In this document: one piece after another, positions 35,516 to 44,629 of the stretch | How positions within the stretch are numbered: position 1 is the first letter of the stretch | How the letters are laid out: every line of letters begins with the position of its first letter | Assembly: GCF_015595035.1 (NCBI RefSeq) | Contig: NZ_JADNRN010000003.1 | Span: 186,001-250,000, forward strand | Source of the DNA: Marinibium conchae | GTDB lineage: Bacteria > Pseudomonadota > Gammaproteobacteria > Enterobacterales > Alteromonadaceae | Reading direction: 5' to 3' | Length of the DNA: 64,000 nt | Program-made: the position numbers and the translations under genes | Notes under the pieces: generated by a model | Database searches by the model: none | What the model saw: the letters and a program-made list of their open reading frames with translations, nothing else | What the model was told of the DNA's origin: nothing

Positions 35516-36874
35516 TTAGTTCAAAGCATATTTGTCTAAGCGATATAAAAAGGCTTTGTAACTTAGGCCCAAGAATCGAGCAGCCTGTGTTCGATTTCCA
35601 GCATGGCGCTCTAGGGCTTGCGCTAAGCACTGTTTCTCAAAAACTTCCCAGTCTAAACCTTCAGCGGGGAGCGAAAACGCCGTTGCCTCGAGCGTGTCAT
35701 TGAGGTATTCCTGGCTCAAGCCATCACAAAGTTCCTGTTCATCACCCAAAAGAACAAAACGCTCCATTTTGTTACCTAACTCTCGCACATTGCCCGGCCA
35801 CGCATATTTTTGCAGAGCAACCTTAGTGGTAGTTGATAAGGTCGGAACATCGAAGCCATGAAGTTTAGCCCGGTGCTGCAAGAAAAAATCAGCAAGCAAC
35901 AAAATGTCTTCACTTCTTTCACGCAACGGAGGGATGGTAATAGGCACAATGTTTAAGCGATAAAATAAGTCTTCTCTGAACTCGCCTTGCTTCACCATGT
36001 CAGGAAGATCACGATGAGTAGCCGTTAATACCCGAACATCAATATGCTTCTCAGTGCTGTCACCCAACGCGCTTATCGTGCCCTCTTGGAGGAAGCGTAA
36101 CAGCTTGGCTTGCAATGATAGAGGTAACTCGCCAATTTCGTCTAAAAAGAGTGTGCCATGGTTTGCCGCTTCGAATTTACCTATTTTATCTTGATGCGCG
36201 CCAGTGTAAGCCCCCTTTTTGGCACCAAATAACTCAGCTTCAGCCAAGTCATGGGGTATTGCACCACAATTAATCGCGATAAATGGCTGCTTATTCCGGT
36301 CTGACAAACGGTGTAAAGCTCGGGCAACAAGTTCTTTACCCGTGCCACTTTCTCCGTTAATAAGAATAGTTGCGTCGGTGCTCGCTACCCTAGCAATACG
36401 TTGATGAACACTTTGCATCACTGCGCTGGTTCCAACAAATTCAACAAGTTGCTGCTGCTTCCCCAGTTGCTCGCTTAGTTTGATATTCTCACGCTTGAGC
36501 AAGGTGCTTTTTAGTACTTTTTCAATACAGAGTAGAAATTCTTGACGTTGAAAAGGCTTTGTTAGGTAATCGTCGGCCCCTGCGTTCATTGCTTCCACAG
36601 CGTGTGCAATAGTGCCGTGAGCTGTCGCCATGATGAAGCCAAGCCCAGGCTGATTGCGCTTTACATATTTGAGTAGTTCCAAGCCAGACAACTGAGGCAG
36701 TTTCCAGTCAGAAAATACGAGGTCAAAATGCTGCTTTTTTAACAACAAGATGGCATCTTCGCAGCTCTCAACATCTTCGACTCTCATCCCCTCGCCTTGT
36801 AAAATGCCTTTCAGAAGAGAGCGTTGTTGATGGTCGTCTTCAACCAATAGTAAATTAATGCTTTGTTCAGACAC
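35516..36874 (-). CDS. Sigma-54-dependent NtrC-type response regulator
   Basis: Receiver domain (L-L-L-V-E-D-D; phosphoacceptor D in L-V-F-S-D-W-K-L-P-Q), AAA+ domain with Walker A G-E-S-G-T-G-K-E, sigma-54 contact loop G-A-Y-T-G-A (the accepted F-to-Y variant) and Walker B T-L-F-L-D-E-I-G-E. A C-terminal Fis-type HTH follows (G-N-R-T-Q-A-A-R-F-L-G-L-S-Y-K-A-F-L-Y-R-L). The GTG at 36874 has AGGTGAG upstream and overlaps the kinase stop by 8 bp, indicating translational coupling. Regulated genes are unknown; the best candidate is the divergent exported protein at 38841. Confidence 0.92.
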   Translation of the reverse strand: MSEQSINLLLVEDDHQQRSLLKGILQGEGMRVEDVESCEDAILLLKKQHFDLVFSDWKLPQLSGLELLKYVKRNQPGLGFIMATAHGTIAHAVEAMNAGADDYLTKPFQRQEFLLCIEKVLKSTLLKRENIKLSEQLGKQQQLVEFVGTSAVMQSVHQRIARVASTDATILINGESGTGKELVARALHRLSDRNKQPFIAINCGAIPHDLAEAELFGAKKGAYTGAHQDKIGKFEAANHGTLFLDEIGELPLSLQAKLLRFLQEGTISALGDSTEKHIDVRVLTATHRDLPDMVKQGEFREDLFYRLNIVPITIPPLRERSEDILLLADFFLQHRAKLHGFDVPTLSTTTKVALQKYAWPGNVRELGNKMERFVLLGDEQELCDGLSQEYLNDTLEATAFSLPAEGLDWEVFEKQCLAQALERHAGNRTQAARFLGLSYKAFLYRLDKYALN

Positions 36875-38453
36875 CACTAAGCTCACCTATAGTTATTGTT
36901 GCTGTGCAACCTCGCTCAGCATTATTCATAAGCGTTAAATCACCTGCATAATGCGAAGACAGAATTCGTTTAGCAATATATAAGCCCATACCGGCACCTT
37001 CGCTTTTAGTCGTGGTATGTGGTTGAAACAGGCTGCCGATGATCGCTTCACTTAAGCCTGTGCCATTATCAACCACACAAATCATGGTTGCATTGTTACT
37101 TTGAAACAAACGAACTTCAATTTTAGCTTCTAGATCGTGATTACTGCTACAGGCCTCTACTGCGTTTGTGACTAAGCTATGAATAAGGGCAGTAATTTCA
37201 ACCTCAGAGCCAATGACAAAGGCTTGTTGTTCAGCGCTAATACTTATATTTTTAGCCCCACACATACTTGCTTGCAACACCGCATCTTCGATCGCTTGAT
37301 TCACGTTCACTTTCTGTTTGCGATTCACGCCGCTAGTAGTCAGCGCTAGCAAGGAACGGATCATACGATCGAGTACCGATATTTTAACCCGTGCTTGTTC
37401 GGCGATTTGTGCTCTTTCATTCTCTTGCAGACTTGGCTGCGACATTTGCTCTAGTGCCAAGCCGATGGTATTGAGAGGGTTGCGCAATGAATGCGCTAAA
37501 CCACGACTTACCTCACCCAGCTCAGCAAGTTGTTTTTGTTGTTCATATTTATTAGCTAAAGCTTGCAACTGACTCAATCGTTCACTCGTGGCGTTAAATT
37601 GAGACAAAGTATTTTGCACTTCTTTCACACCACTGGGCTTAATTTGCTTGCCGAGCTCACCAGCGCTGAGCGCAGAAAAACCACCTGCAAGCTCTTTTAA
37701 TGGTCGGCTCACGTGTCGCGATAGCCAGAATGCAAACAACAAGCCCACTCCCAGCAATATAAGTGTTGCCACCGCCAACCATTGAAAATAACCTCTTACT
37801 AGCGATTCATTTTCACTGAATTCAATAATTTCTACTGAAGGCAAGCTGCTATTTGGCAGTCGAAAAGAAAAGCTATTTCTATCATTGTTTTCTATCCTCA
37901 GTTGCCGAGTTTGCTTATTTGTCGGAAATATAGTGATTTTGTCGGCACGTATTTCCCAACCATCACTTAGCTCGGCTGCTCGGTCTTGCAAAGCGTCCAT
38001 TTCTTTTGCTAGATCGTCGGGTTCTTGCTTTTCTAAATCTTGTAAAATTTCATTTTGACCTTGACGGCTGGCTTTCAAGTCTTTAAGTGTTCTTTCTAAA
38101 TCCTCTCTAGCTTCATTTTTTGACACATCAAAACGCAGCTTTTTTTCTTTCATGGTGATTGTGTTGGGTAAGCTACTCGACTCGGAGAAGCGCTGAGGAA
38201 TCGCGGCTATATCGAAGGTTTTATTTACGCTAAGGATTTCTATTGCTCGATTCGAAAGCAAGGTACTTTTTGCACTCACTTCCTCATTCACTTTTTCTTC
38301 AATGTAAGAAATGAAAAATAGCTGGGCACCAGCAAGGCAAACTAAAAAAGCCCCCACGACCAAAAAAATAAAGCTAGATAACGAAAGATTCAGCTTTTTT
38401 GCTGTCACACTTTTAGCATTCACCGTTTTTGTTTCCCCTAGGATGAGTGTCAT
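36867..38453 (-). CDS. Sensor histidine kinase partner of the sigma-54 regulator
   Basis: 528 residues: membrane helix (about 27-50), a periplasmic loop with a charged coiled coil (about 110-165), a second helix (about 224-246), HAMP, HisKA with phospho-site H321 in G-L-A-H-S-L-R-N-P-L-N, and HATPase with V-T-N-A-V-E-A, V-V-D-N-G-T-G-L and G-A-G-M-G-L-Y-I-A. Signal unknown; the coiled-coil loop could bind the small periplasmic protein encoded divergently. A GTG start at 38423 with AGGGGA upstream is an alternative. Confidence 0.92.
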   Translation of the reverse strand: MTLILGETKTVNAKSVTAKKLNLSLSSFIFLVVGAFLVCLAGAQLFFISYIEEKVNEEVSAKSTLLSNRAIEILSVNKTFDIAAIPQRFSESSSLPNTITMKEKKLRFDVSKNEAREDLERTLKDLKASRQGQNEILQDLEKQEPDDLAKEMDALQDRAAELSDGWEIRADKITIFPTNKQTRQLRIENNDRNSFSFRLPNSSLPSVEIIEFSENESLVRGYFQWLAVATLILLGVGLLFAFWLSRHVSRPLKELAGGFSALSAGELGKQIKPSGVKEVQNTLSQFNATSERLSQLQALANKYEQQKQLAELGEVSRGLAHSLRNPLNTIGLALEQMSQPSLQENERAQIAEQARVKISVLDRMIRSLLALTTSGVNRKQKVNVNQAIEDAVLQASMCGAKNISISAEQQAFVIGSEVEITALIHSLVTNAVEACSSNHDLEAKIEVRLFQSNNATMICVVDNGTGLSEAIIGSLFQPHTTTKSEGAGMGLYIAKRILSSHYAGDLTLMNNAERGCTATITIGELSGV

Positions 38454-38579
38454 TGTGACCCAACGCCTTTGATTGAGTCATCAAGCGAAATGAAACAATA
38501 TCTGCGCCAACTTTAAAAAAGCCTAAAACACTGATTTTTATATGCATTTTCACTTCCCCCACAGAGCACAACTCACAGT

Positions 38580-38618
38580 TATCCTGATATAAAGAAAACA
38601 TGTCCTCATATCAGGATA
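38580..38618. promoter_or_regulatory. Perfect 11-bp inverted repeat, candidate activator site
   Basis: TATCCTGATAT (38580-38590) and ATATCAGGATA (38608-38618) are exact inverted copies 17 bp apart. They lie in the 387-bp region between the kinase and the divergent exported-protein gene, about 75-115 bp upstream of a sigma-54-like promoter. That is the usual place for an enhancer site of an NtrC-type activator. Confidence 0.55.
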
Positions 38619-38692
38619 CATGAAGGACTATCGTGACTCCAATATCGCCATCAATTAGGCTAAAGCATTGATAATCATCATATTAACAAGGT

Positions 38693-38708
38693 TGGTACGC
38701 GTTTTGTA
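38693..38708 (+). promoter_or_regulatory. Possible sigma-54 promoter
   Basis: TGGTACGCGTTTTGTA compares with TGGCACG-N4-TTGCA: the -24 GG and -12 TTG are kept with correct spacing, but the -12 GC dinucleotide is GT. A match that needs testing; it would start transcription about 120 bp before the gene at 38841. Confidence 0.35.
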
Positions 38709-38840
38709 AGTTCGTTAGTGTAATCACATACTCGGTACAACAACATACTCATTATACAGTCACTATTTAGGACGTCGCAAAGCTAGATAAATGATAGCTG
38801 CACTCTCGTAATAGCGACTACCACAAACAAGGGGCACCTT

Positions 38841-39419
38841 ATGAAATACGTTACCATGATAATCAACGCATGTTTGCTTATTATTAGCTTGATTCTAGGC
38901 GGAATATCTGGCGCACAAGCGAATGACGAAAACACTTCTCTCATTCGCCTACATAAAAGCACGGGGGAAGATAGCAAGCTAATTATTCAGAACAATGACC
39001 GTATTGAAGTGATCGAATTAGATCTGGGCGAAAACATCAAGATAGGCTCGGCCGAGTTTGACGCTTTAGTCTTGGACAAAATTAGTTCTCTCGATATCGA
39101 TATGCAAGATAAAGTCATAGAACTACTTGAACAGCTTGAACTCGATGAGCGACTCAACGGCTTGACCCAAAAAAGCCGACCTAAGATCCGTTTTAACACT
39201 TCGAATTTTGACCTTAGTGCCCTACAAAACACTTCCAAGGTACAGCATTTTATTGGCGACAAAAAGATTATTATAAAAACCTTAGAAGATGTCGATGCAG
39301 TCGAAGAGTTTGCTTTTGCGACAGGGCTTACCGATTCGATTGTCAGTTTAATCAACGCCACAAAATTAGATAATGAACAGTTAGATGTCATTCAAGCTGC
39401 TTTAGATGCAAAACGTTAA
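38841..39419 (+). CDS. Small exported protein divergent from the two-component system
   Basis: 192 residues with a signal peptide (I-I-N-A-C-L-L-I-I-S-L-I-L-G-G-I-S-G-A-Q-A). The mature part is acidic and rich in I, L and D with no recognised domain. It includes L-I-I-Q-N-N-D-R-I-E-V-I-E-L-D-L-G-E and a helical Leu-rich middle (I-E-L-L-E-Q-L-E-L-D-E-R-L). AGGGG-like sequence precedes the ATG. Its position next to a sigma-54 regulator and its own strong terminator suggest an inducible periplasmic protein, perhaps the signal partner of the kinase (inference). Confidence 0.65.
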   Translation: MKYVTMIINACLLIISLILGGISGAQANDENTSLIRLHKSTGEDSKLIIQNNDRIEVIELDLGENIKIGSAEFDALVLDKISSLDIDMQDKVIELLEQLELDERLNGLTQKSRPKIRFNTSNFDLSALQNTSKVQHFIGDKKIIIKTLEDVDAVEEFAFATGLTDSIVSLINATKLDNEQLDVIQAALDAKR

Positions 39420-39449
39420 CTTCCCTGTTTAAACGTCTTGTTGTTTTGG

Positions 39450-39486
39450 CGAGTTTAGACTTAACAGTCTGAACTCGTCTTTTTTC
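39450..39486 (+). terminator. Rho-independent terminator
   Basis: CGAGTTTAGACT, loop TAAC, AGTCTGAACTCG then TCTTTTTT. Twelve-base stem with one G-U pair, directly after the exported-protein gene. Confidence 0.85.
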
Positions 39487-39499
39487 TGATACTAAGCAT

Positions 39500-39528
39500 A
39501 AAAAAGCAAACTTATCAGCGTGCTTGCT
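39500..39528 (-). terminator. Weak terminator of the galTK operon
   Basis: Reverse strand: AGCAAGC, an eleven-base loop, GTTTGCT then TTTT. Short stem with one mismatch, just after the hydrolase stop. Confidence 0.35.
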
Positions 39529-39545
39529 CTTCTAATTTTAATTAC

Positions 39546-40934
39546 CTACTTCTGTTCCCACCGCAAACCTGTAGAGAATCGGCTATCGAAGCCTTTCCAT
39601 GGTTCTGGTAGTTTTCCATCAACTTGCACTTGGTCGGAACTGGCTGACAAATTCAGATAATCGCAGGCATCGGCCTGACTTTTTACGTGGCAATTCATCA
39701 TCGCAAGTGTGAAATGCTTATTAATATCGTTCAACACCGCCGACGACCACGCAGGCTCATAGTAATGCCCAAAATCAGTCTCACTTTCCCATGCCTCAGC
39801 CGGCGCTGGATGCGGCGCAATGTTATGACGGGCATTGATCATGGTAAGCAAATAGGTACTTGGCGCTTTTGTTTTTTGAAACAAAGAACGAATACCGTCA
39901 TAGCCCGATATATCGTCTAGGTTGCCTGATACGAAGAGCTTCGGTACCTGAACTTCGGCCAAACTCTCGTCGCTAAATAGGTCATGTTGGCCACCCCATA
40001 TTGCGAAGGTAATGGCGCCCTTCCATTTACTATCAACTACTGGGTTGTCATATTGGCCACCAGCACAGCTATTCAGTGCTTTTTGTACAGCAGGCAACAT
40101 CGCTTCTATTTGCACACCCGTGAAAGCACCTGCCTGCTCAGGACTAAAATTATAACAAGCACCAATGGTATTTAAGGCCCCGAATGCACCCATAGAATAC
40201 CCTATTAAGCCTGCATTTTGTTTATCAACCACAGCACTAAGAAAGTGCTCTTGCTCTGTGATGTAATCTAGGGTGAATTGTTGGTCTCGACTACGATTAA
40301 TAAGCGTTGATGGAAAACCATTAAATGGACCATTGATCATATCTACATCTTCGTTTGTCGAATCTGTATGGTCAATTGCCGCGACTATATACCCATGGCT
40401 AGCTAAATGCTCACCCAAATAAAACATGATTGTTCTGTAGCCAGTGTAACCGTGTGATATGACTACCACTGGGTAATTTTTATCACTGGCAAGTGGCACT
40501 GCATCGCGCACCGCATCAGCTTGAATACTGAATTTTTTGGCTAAGCGAGTTTCGTTCTCGTAAGTTGTTTTACTAGCGTTAGCGGGTGTATCCGCAGGAT
40601 ACCAGATCTCAAGCTTAAGCTTGCGCGGCTTCACTTGCTGGGTTAGCAAGTCGATATACTTTTCATTGATAATATCGATAGTTTTTACACCAACCTCGAA
40701 ACTACCTTTTGCGGCCAGCTCTGGTTGCATGTCGGGGTGAGTTATCGGGTAAAGCTGTTGCGCCGTTTTCGACACTTCTGTTTGTGCTGTTGTGCTCTCA
40801 GTTTTTAAAGTGTTTTGAGTAGATGCGTCACGCTTTGTTGCATCTTCATTGCCACCACAGGCACTTAAACTCAATACTCCGATTGCTGCCAGTGAGCCTA
40901 TTAGTACTCTCGCTTTGCTTGTTGTTTTTAACAT
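39546..40934 (-). CDS. Alpha/beta-hydrolase lipoprotein, PAF-acetylhydrolase-like
   Basis: 462 residues with lipobox L-S-A-C (Cys 26), so a lipid-anchored envelope enzyme. V-V-I-S-H-G-Y-T-G-Y-R, A-A-I-D-H-T-D-S-T-N, the nucleophile elbow G-Y-S-M-G-A-F-G, and a late N-A-R-H-N-I-A-P supply Ser and His of the triad. The pattern resembles platelet-activating-factor acetylhydrolase and dienelactone-hydrolase relatives. It is the last gene after galT, galK and a Gfo/Idh enzyme (30-bp gap), so it may remove acyl groups from imported galactosides (inference). Confidence 0.75.
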   Translation of the reverse strand: MLKTTSKARVLIGSLAAIGVLSLSACGGNEDATKRDASTQNTLKTESTTAQTEVSKTAQQLYPITHPDMQPELAAKGSFEVGVKTIDIINEKYIDLLTQQVKPRKLKLEIWYPADTPANASKTTYENETRLAKKFSIQADAVRDAVPLASDKNYPVVVISHGYTGYRTIMFYLGEHLASHGYIVAAIDHTDSTNEDVDMINGPFNGFPSTLINRSRDQQFTLDYITEQEHFLSAVVDKQNAGLIGYSMGAFGALNTIGACYNFSPEQAGAFTGVQIEAMLPAVQKALNSCAGGQYDNPVVDSKWKGAITFAIWGGQHDLFSDESLAEVQVPKLFVSGNLDDISGYDGIRSLFQKTKAPSTYLLTMINARHNIAPHPAPAEAWESETDFGHYYEPAWSSAVLNDINKHFTLAMMNCHVKSQADACDYLNLSASSDQVQVDGKLPEPWKGFDSRFSTGLRWEQK

Positions 40935-40964
40935 CCTAACTCCATGCGTTGTGCTATTTTTTGG

Positions 40965-41966
40965 CTATTCGCCATCGTATTTCAATCCCCATTGCGCTCG
41001 TAAAGCATCCATCGTTTGCAATACAGCAATGCTTTCTTGTGCAGGTAATATTGGACTTTCCGTCAAAGACTGTTTCACGCAATCATGCATATGCTGAATT
41101 TCAAAACTGAAGTTTTCATGATCCTCAAAAGGATAGGAGAAGTTTTGCAAATCTTCCCCATCCTTGTGCACAGTGAAGCCTTTCGCTCCTAGAAAGAAAG
41201 GCACTTCAATGTAACCCTGCGTACCTGCAACAACAGCTTTCATTGGCCCGCACTGATTATATGAAGACGACAAACTTGCATGTTGACCATCTTCATACTT
41301 GAACAAATAGAACGACGCCATATCCACGCCTGTTGTGTCAAAACTTACCGAGCTTTGAATATGCTTTGGTGACTGACCAAACACGATGTAGGCAAAAGTA
41401 ATTGGATAAATACCAAGATCCAGAAGGGCACCGCCGGCCAACGCTTTATTTCGAAGTCGATGCGATTCGTCTTTCATTCGGCCAATACTAAAATCCACAT
41501 TTACCGACTGAATATCGCCAATAATGTTATCGCTTAAGACTTTTTGAAGCATGCGAATAGCAGGAAGAAAGCGCGTCCATACTGCTTCCATTAAAAAGCA
41601 ATTATTGGCTTTCGCTAAATCATAAAGCTCAGCCGCTTGTTTCGAATTCAAGGTAATTGGCTTCTCACAGAGCACATGCTTTTTATATTCTAAACACAGT
41701 TTTACTGACTCAAAGTGGAAATTATGGGTGTTAGCAACATAGATAGCATTTACATTATTGTCTTTGAGTAGACTCTCGTAATCACTGTATATCGCAGAAA
41801 CATTAGCTCGGGTAGGGTGTCGACTTTGGTAATCATTCACCCATTGCTGTGCTCGCTCACGAGAGTTCGACGCGCAAGCAACAAGTTGCCCCTCAGGCAA
41901 ACAAGCAAGACCATCTGCAAACGTATGCGCTATGTGCCCGCAACCAATAATTCCCCAATTCAACAT
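40965..41966 (-). CDS. Gfo/Idh/MocA-family sugar oxidoreductase
   Basis: 333 residues. N-terminal Rossmann fold W-G-I-I-G-C-G-H-I-A, then C-E-K-P-I-T-L-N with the conserved catalytic Lys, and E-A-V-W-T-R-F-L-P-A, typical of the dihydrodiol/D-xylose dehydrogenase-like branch. NAD(P)-dependent dehydrogenation of a sugar or related polyol is expected. It lies 56 bp after galK in the same direction; a galactose-1-dehydrogenase role is possible because some known galactose dehydrogenases belong to this superfamily, but the sequence alone does not decide it. Confidence 0.85.
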   Translation of the reverse strand: MLNWGIIGCGHIAHTFADGLACLPEGQLVACASNSRERAQQWVNDYQSRHPTRANVSAIYSDYESLLKDNNVNAIYVANTHNFHFESVKLCLEYKKHVLCEKPITLNSKQAAELYDLAKANNCFLMEAVWTRFLPAIRMLQKVLSDNIIGDIQSVNVDFSIGRMKDESHRLRNKALAGGALLDLGIYPITFAYIVFGQSPKHIQSSVSFDTTGVDMASFYLFKYEDGQHASLSSSYNQCGPMKAVVAGTQGYIEVPFFLGAKGFTVHKDGEDLQNFSYPFEDHENFSFEIQHMHDCVKQSLTESPILPAQESIAVLQTMDALRAQWGLKYDGE

Positions 41967-42022
41967 TCTACATCCTTATTTTTAGTAAAATGTGAGTGTA
42001 CGCCAACACGCTGAAAAAGCGA

Positions 42023-43192
42023 TTAATCGGCGGCTAAGTTTTCAACGATCAAGCCATTACCCGCTTTGCAAACGTAAATATCCGCTTTGAGATTAAAGCG
42101 AGAATAATAGTGTTCAGCGACTGCATTCTCAATTAAAGGAATATCTGCCTTACGGCATACGCACACTATTGCGCCACCAAATCCGCCACCGGTCATTCTA
42201 ACCGCGCCTTTTTCGCCTAGGGCTTGTGAACATATCTCGACTAACCCGTCAGTTGCGGGCACGGTAACTTCAAAGTCGTCTCGTAAAGACTGATGAGAAG
42301 CCGTCATCAGGTTGCGTAACTTTTGCATGTTGTTTTCAGCCAATGCGCCAACGGTATCAAGTACACGCTGATTTTCACTGATAACATGATGGGCTCGTTT
42401 AAATTCATTTTCCGACATTTGCGCTTTAGCACTTTGCAGCATCGCCATATTAGCGGCCCGCAGAGAAGCAACTTGCATTTTTTCGGCTGCTTTTTCGCAA
42501 TCAATTCGCCGCTGATTATATTCGCTGTCAACGAGCTTTCTGGGGTAATTTGAGTTCACGATAACTATCACTAAATCATCAGGTATTGGCACCGCTTTTG
42601 TTTCGAGACTCTCACAGTCTAAGAGCATTGCATGACCTTCAACTCCACAAGCTGAAATCATTTGGTCCATCACGCCGCACTGGCAGTCAATAAAGTCATT
42701 CTCTGCCGCCTGGCCCAATAAGGCTATTTTATCGCTGCCTAAACCAAGCTCAAAAGTATGATTGAATATGCCACCAACAGCCACCTCTAGCGCCGCCGAC
42801 GACGACAATCCGCTTCCTTGCGGAACATCACTATCAATCAACATATCAAAGCCCGATAAGCTATGCCCCTCGCGTGTGAATACGAAAGCGACCGCTCGAA
42901 TATAGTTCCCCCAGTGCAAATCACCGGGTACTATTTTTTCGCCAAGATCAAACTCATCAATTTCACCTGGGTATTGCATAGAGCTCACTCGAATAAGCTT
43001 ATCGTCACGCTGTTTAAATAGAATTCGCGTGTTGTACTGTAGAGCACAAGGCAATACAAAACCGAAATTGTAGTCAGTAAATTCGCCAACTAAGTTCACT
43101 CTGCCAGGAGCAATTGATATTGCCTGTGCCTTCGCCTCGTAAATGGAAGTGAAAGCCTGCAGAAAGTGTTCGTGTTGTTTGTCAATGGTCAT
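42023..43192 (-). CDS. galK: Galactokinase GalK
   Basis: 389 residues, GHMP kinase. It phosphorylates D-galactose at C1 with ATP, the first Leloir step. Seen: P-G-R-V-N-L-V-G-E-F-T-D-Y-N near residue 30-42, the phosphate loop P-Q-G-S-G-L-S-S-S-A-A-L-E, D-C-Q-C-G-V-M-D-Q and M-T-G-G-G-F-G-G. The usual signature is G-E-H-T-D-Y; here position 38 is Phe instead of His. It is 11 bp downstream of galT and surely co-transcribed. Confidence 0.95.
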   Translation of the reverse strand: MTIDKQHEHFLQAFTSIYEAKAQAISIAPGRVNLVGEFTDYNFGFVLPCALQYNTRILFKQRDDKLIRVSSMQYPGEIDEFDLGEKIVPGDLHWGNYIRAVAFVFTREGHSLSGFDMLIDSDVPQGSGLSSSAALEVAVGGIFNHTFELGLGSDKIALLGQAAENDFIDCQCGVMDQMISACGVEGHAMLLDCESLETKAVPIPDDLVIVIVNSNYPRKLVDSEYNQRRIDCEKAAEKMQVASLRAANMAMLQSAKAQMSENEFKRAHHVISENQRVLDTVGALAENNMQKLRNLMTASHQSLRDDFEVTVPATDGLVEICSQALGEKGAVRMTGGGFGGAIVCVCRKADIPLIENAVAEHYYSRFNLKADIYVCKAGNGLIVENLAAD

Positions 43193-43203
43193 ATTTACTC
43201 TGC

Positions 43204-44271
43204 CTAGGTACTTTGTGACTTCGCTTTGTTTTTATAGTGTTCGCTTGCGGCATCGCGCAATATCTTCGCAGCGGTCTCGGCGCTAAGATCACGCTGACTT
43301 TCTGCTAACATTTCATAGCCCACCATATGCTTCTTCACACTCGCTGAACGCAGTAGAGGTGGATAAAAATGCGCATGTAAGCGCCAATAGGTACCGTTTA
43401 CGTCCAGAGGTTGATTGTGCCACCCCATCGAATATGGAAAGCTGCAGTTAAAAACATTGTCGTATTTAATTGTCAGGCTCTGAAGAATTTCAGCCAAGGA
43501 AGTGCTTTCTTGCTCACTGAGTTGATCAATCGTTTGTATGTCGTTTTTAGCGATCAACAGCGTTTCAAATGGCCATTTCGCCCAAAAGGGAACCACCACT
43601 ATCCAATCCTTGTTTTCAACAACAATGCGTTGCTTTTGACTTTGCTCTTTTGAAACATAATCCGCCAACATAGGGCTTTTGTGCTTCTGATAATAAGCAA
43701 GTTGCTGCTCATCTTCTCGTTGTATCTCAGTTGACCGATGATTGTGAGCCCAAATTTGCCCGTGTGGATGAGGTTGCGAGCAACCCATAATCTCGCCCTT
43801 ATTCTCAAAAATATGAATGCAGGAGTATTCTTTCGCTAACTCAGTAAATTGAGTCTGCCAAGTTTCAACAATTTTAGTTATTTCAGTAACACTCAACTCA
43901 GCCAAGGTTTTGTTATGATCGGGTGAAAAGCAAATTACCCTCGCTGTGCCAGAAGCAAGTTCAGCGTGAAAAAGAGCATCGTTATCTAAATTATTGCTCT
44001 GCTCTGCATCGCTTTCTGCAGACGACGGTGTTAGTGCGCCAAAGTCGTTTGTAAACACGTGGGTATATAAATAATCAGGGTTGGCTTCTCCGTTGGCACG
44101 TTTGTTCCCGGCACACAGAGGGCAAGAAGCATCATAAGCAGGTAAATCACTATCAATAGTATCTTCGGTCGCGCCTAACCAAGGACGATTATTTCGATGG
44201 GGTGACACCAATACCCATTCGCCGTTAAGCATGTTTTTGCGTCGGTGGGTAAACTCGTAATTTGTTGCCAT
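43204..44271 (-). CDS. galT: Galactose-1-phosphate uridylyltransferase GalT
   Basis: 355 residues, HIT superfamily. It converts Gal-1-P plus UDP-glucose to UDP-galactose plus Glc-1-P. Seen: [13 protein letters not shown], zinc ligands [25 protein letters not shown] (nucleophile His in H-P-H), and G-W-H-N-Q-P. First gene of the leftward galT-galK-Gfo-hydrolase operon, divergent from a TonB receptor. No galE or galM is nearby. Confidence 0.96.
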   Translation of the reverse strand: MATNYEFTHRRKNMLNGEWVLVSPHRNNRPWLGATEDTIDSDLPAYDASCPLCAGNKRANGEANPDYLYTHVFTNDFGALTPSSAESDAEQSNNLDNDALFHAELASGTARVICFSPDHNKTLAELSVTEITKIVETWQTQFTELAKEYSCIHIFENKGEIMGCSQPHPHGQIWAHNHRSTEIQREDEQQLAYYQKHKSPMLADYVSKEQSQKQRIVVENKDWIVVVPFWAKWPFETLLIAKNDIQTIDQLSEQESTSLAEILQSLTIKYDNVFNCSFPYSMGWHNQPLDVNGTYWRLHAHFYPPLLRSASVKKHMVGYEMLAESQRDLSAETAAKILRDAASEHYKNKAKSQST

Positions 44272-44393
44272 TAGCTATAGGTACCTAAATAAATGTGATT
44301 GACCAAATGCGATTGCTGCCTATCGCCTGCCATCGGAGATACGTTAATGCTGAAAATAATAGCTAGCCATGGCGCACAAATCAACATTAATCC

Positions 44394-44410
44394 TATTTAT
44401 ACGATAATTA
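44394..44410. promoter_or_regulatory. Candidate galactose-regulon operator 1
   Basis: TATTTATACGATAATTA: first 14 bases identical to the copy at 44613; imperfect dyad centred on ACG. Confidence 0.5.
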
Positions 44411-44612
44411 AATGTTATTTATCTCAATTTTTTGTTTATTGAAAAAATACAAAAAAATAGGCTTAAATCAGTAAATGAATATACTTATCAACAATTTACA
44501 ATTTCTGTAACTCCAACTGCAAGTTTACATTTGTAAAATCATTGTGATATAAACGTCATAAATAAACATAGATATTTAACCAAAATCGTTGATATTTTTT
44601 TACAATTGATTA

Positions 44613-44629
44613 TATTTATACGATAAATA
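44613..44629. promoter_or_regulatory. Candidate galactose-regulon operator 2
   Basis: TATTTATACGATAAATA: perfect seven-base inverted repeat around ACG, 88 bp before the TonB receptor start. Confidence 0.55.

Noticed and set aside
44525-44560. CRP site upstream of the TonB receptor (TGTGATATAAACGTCA)
   Set aside because: Only the left half matches TGTGA; the right half does not fit TCACA.
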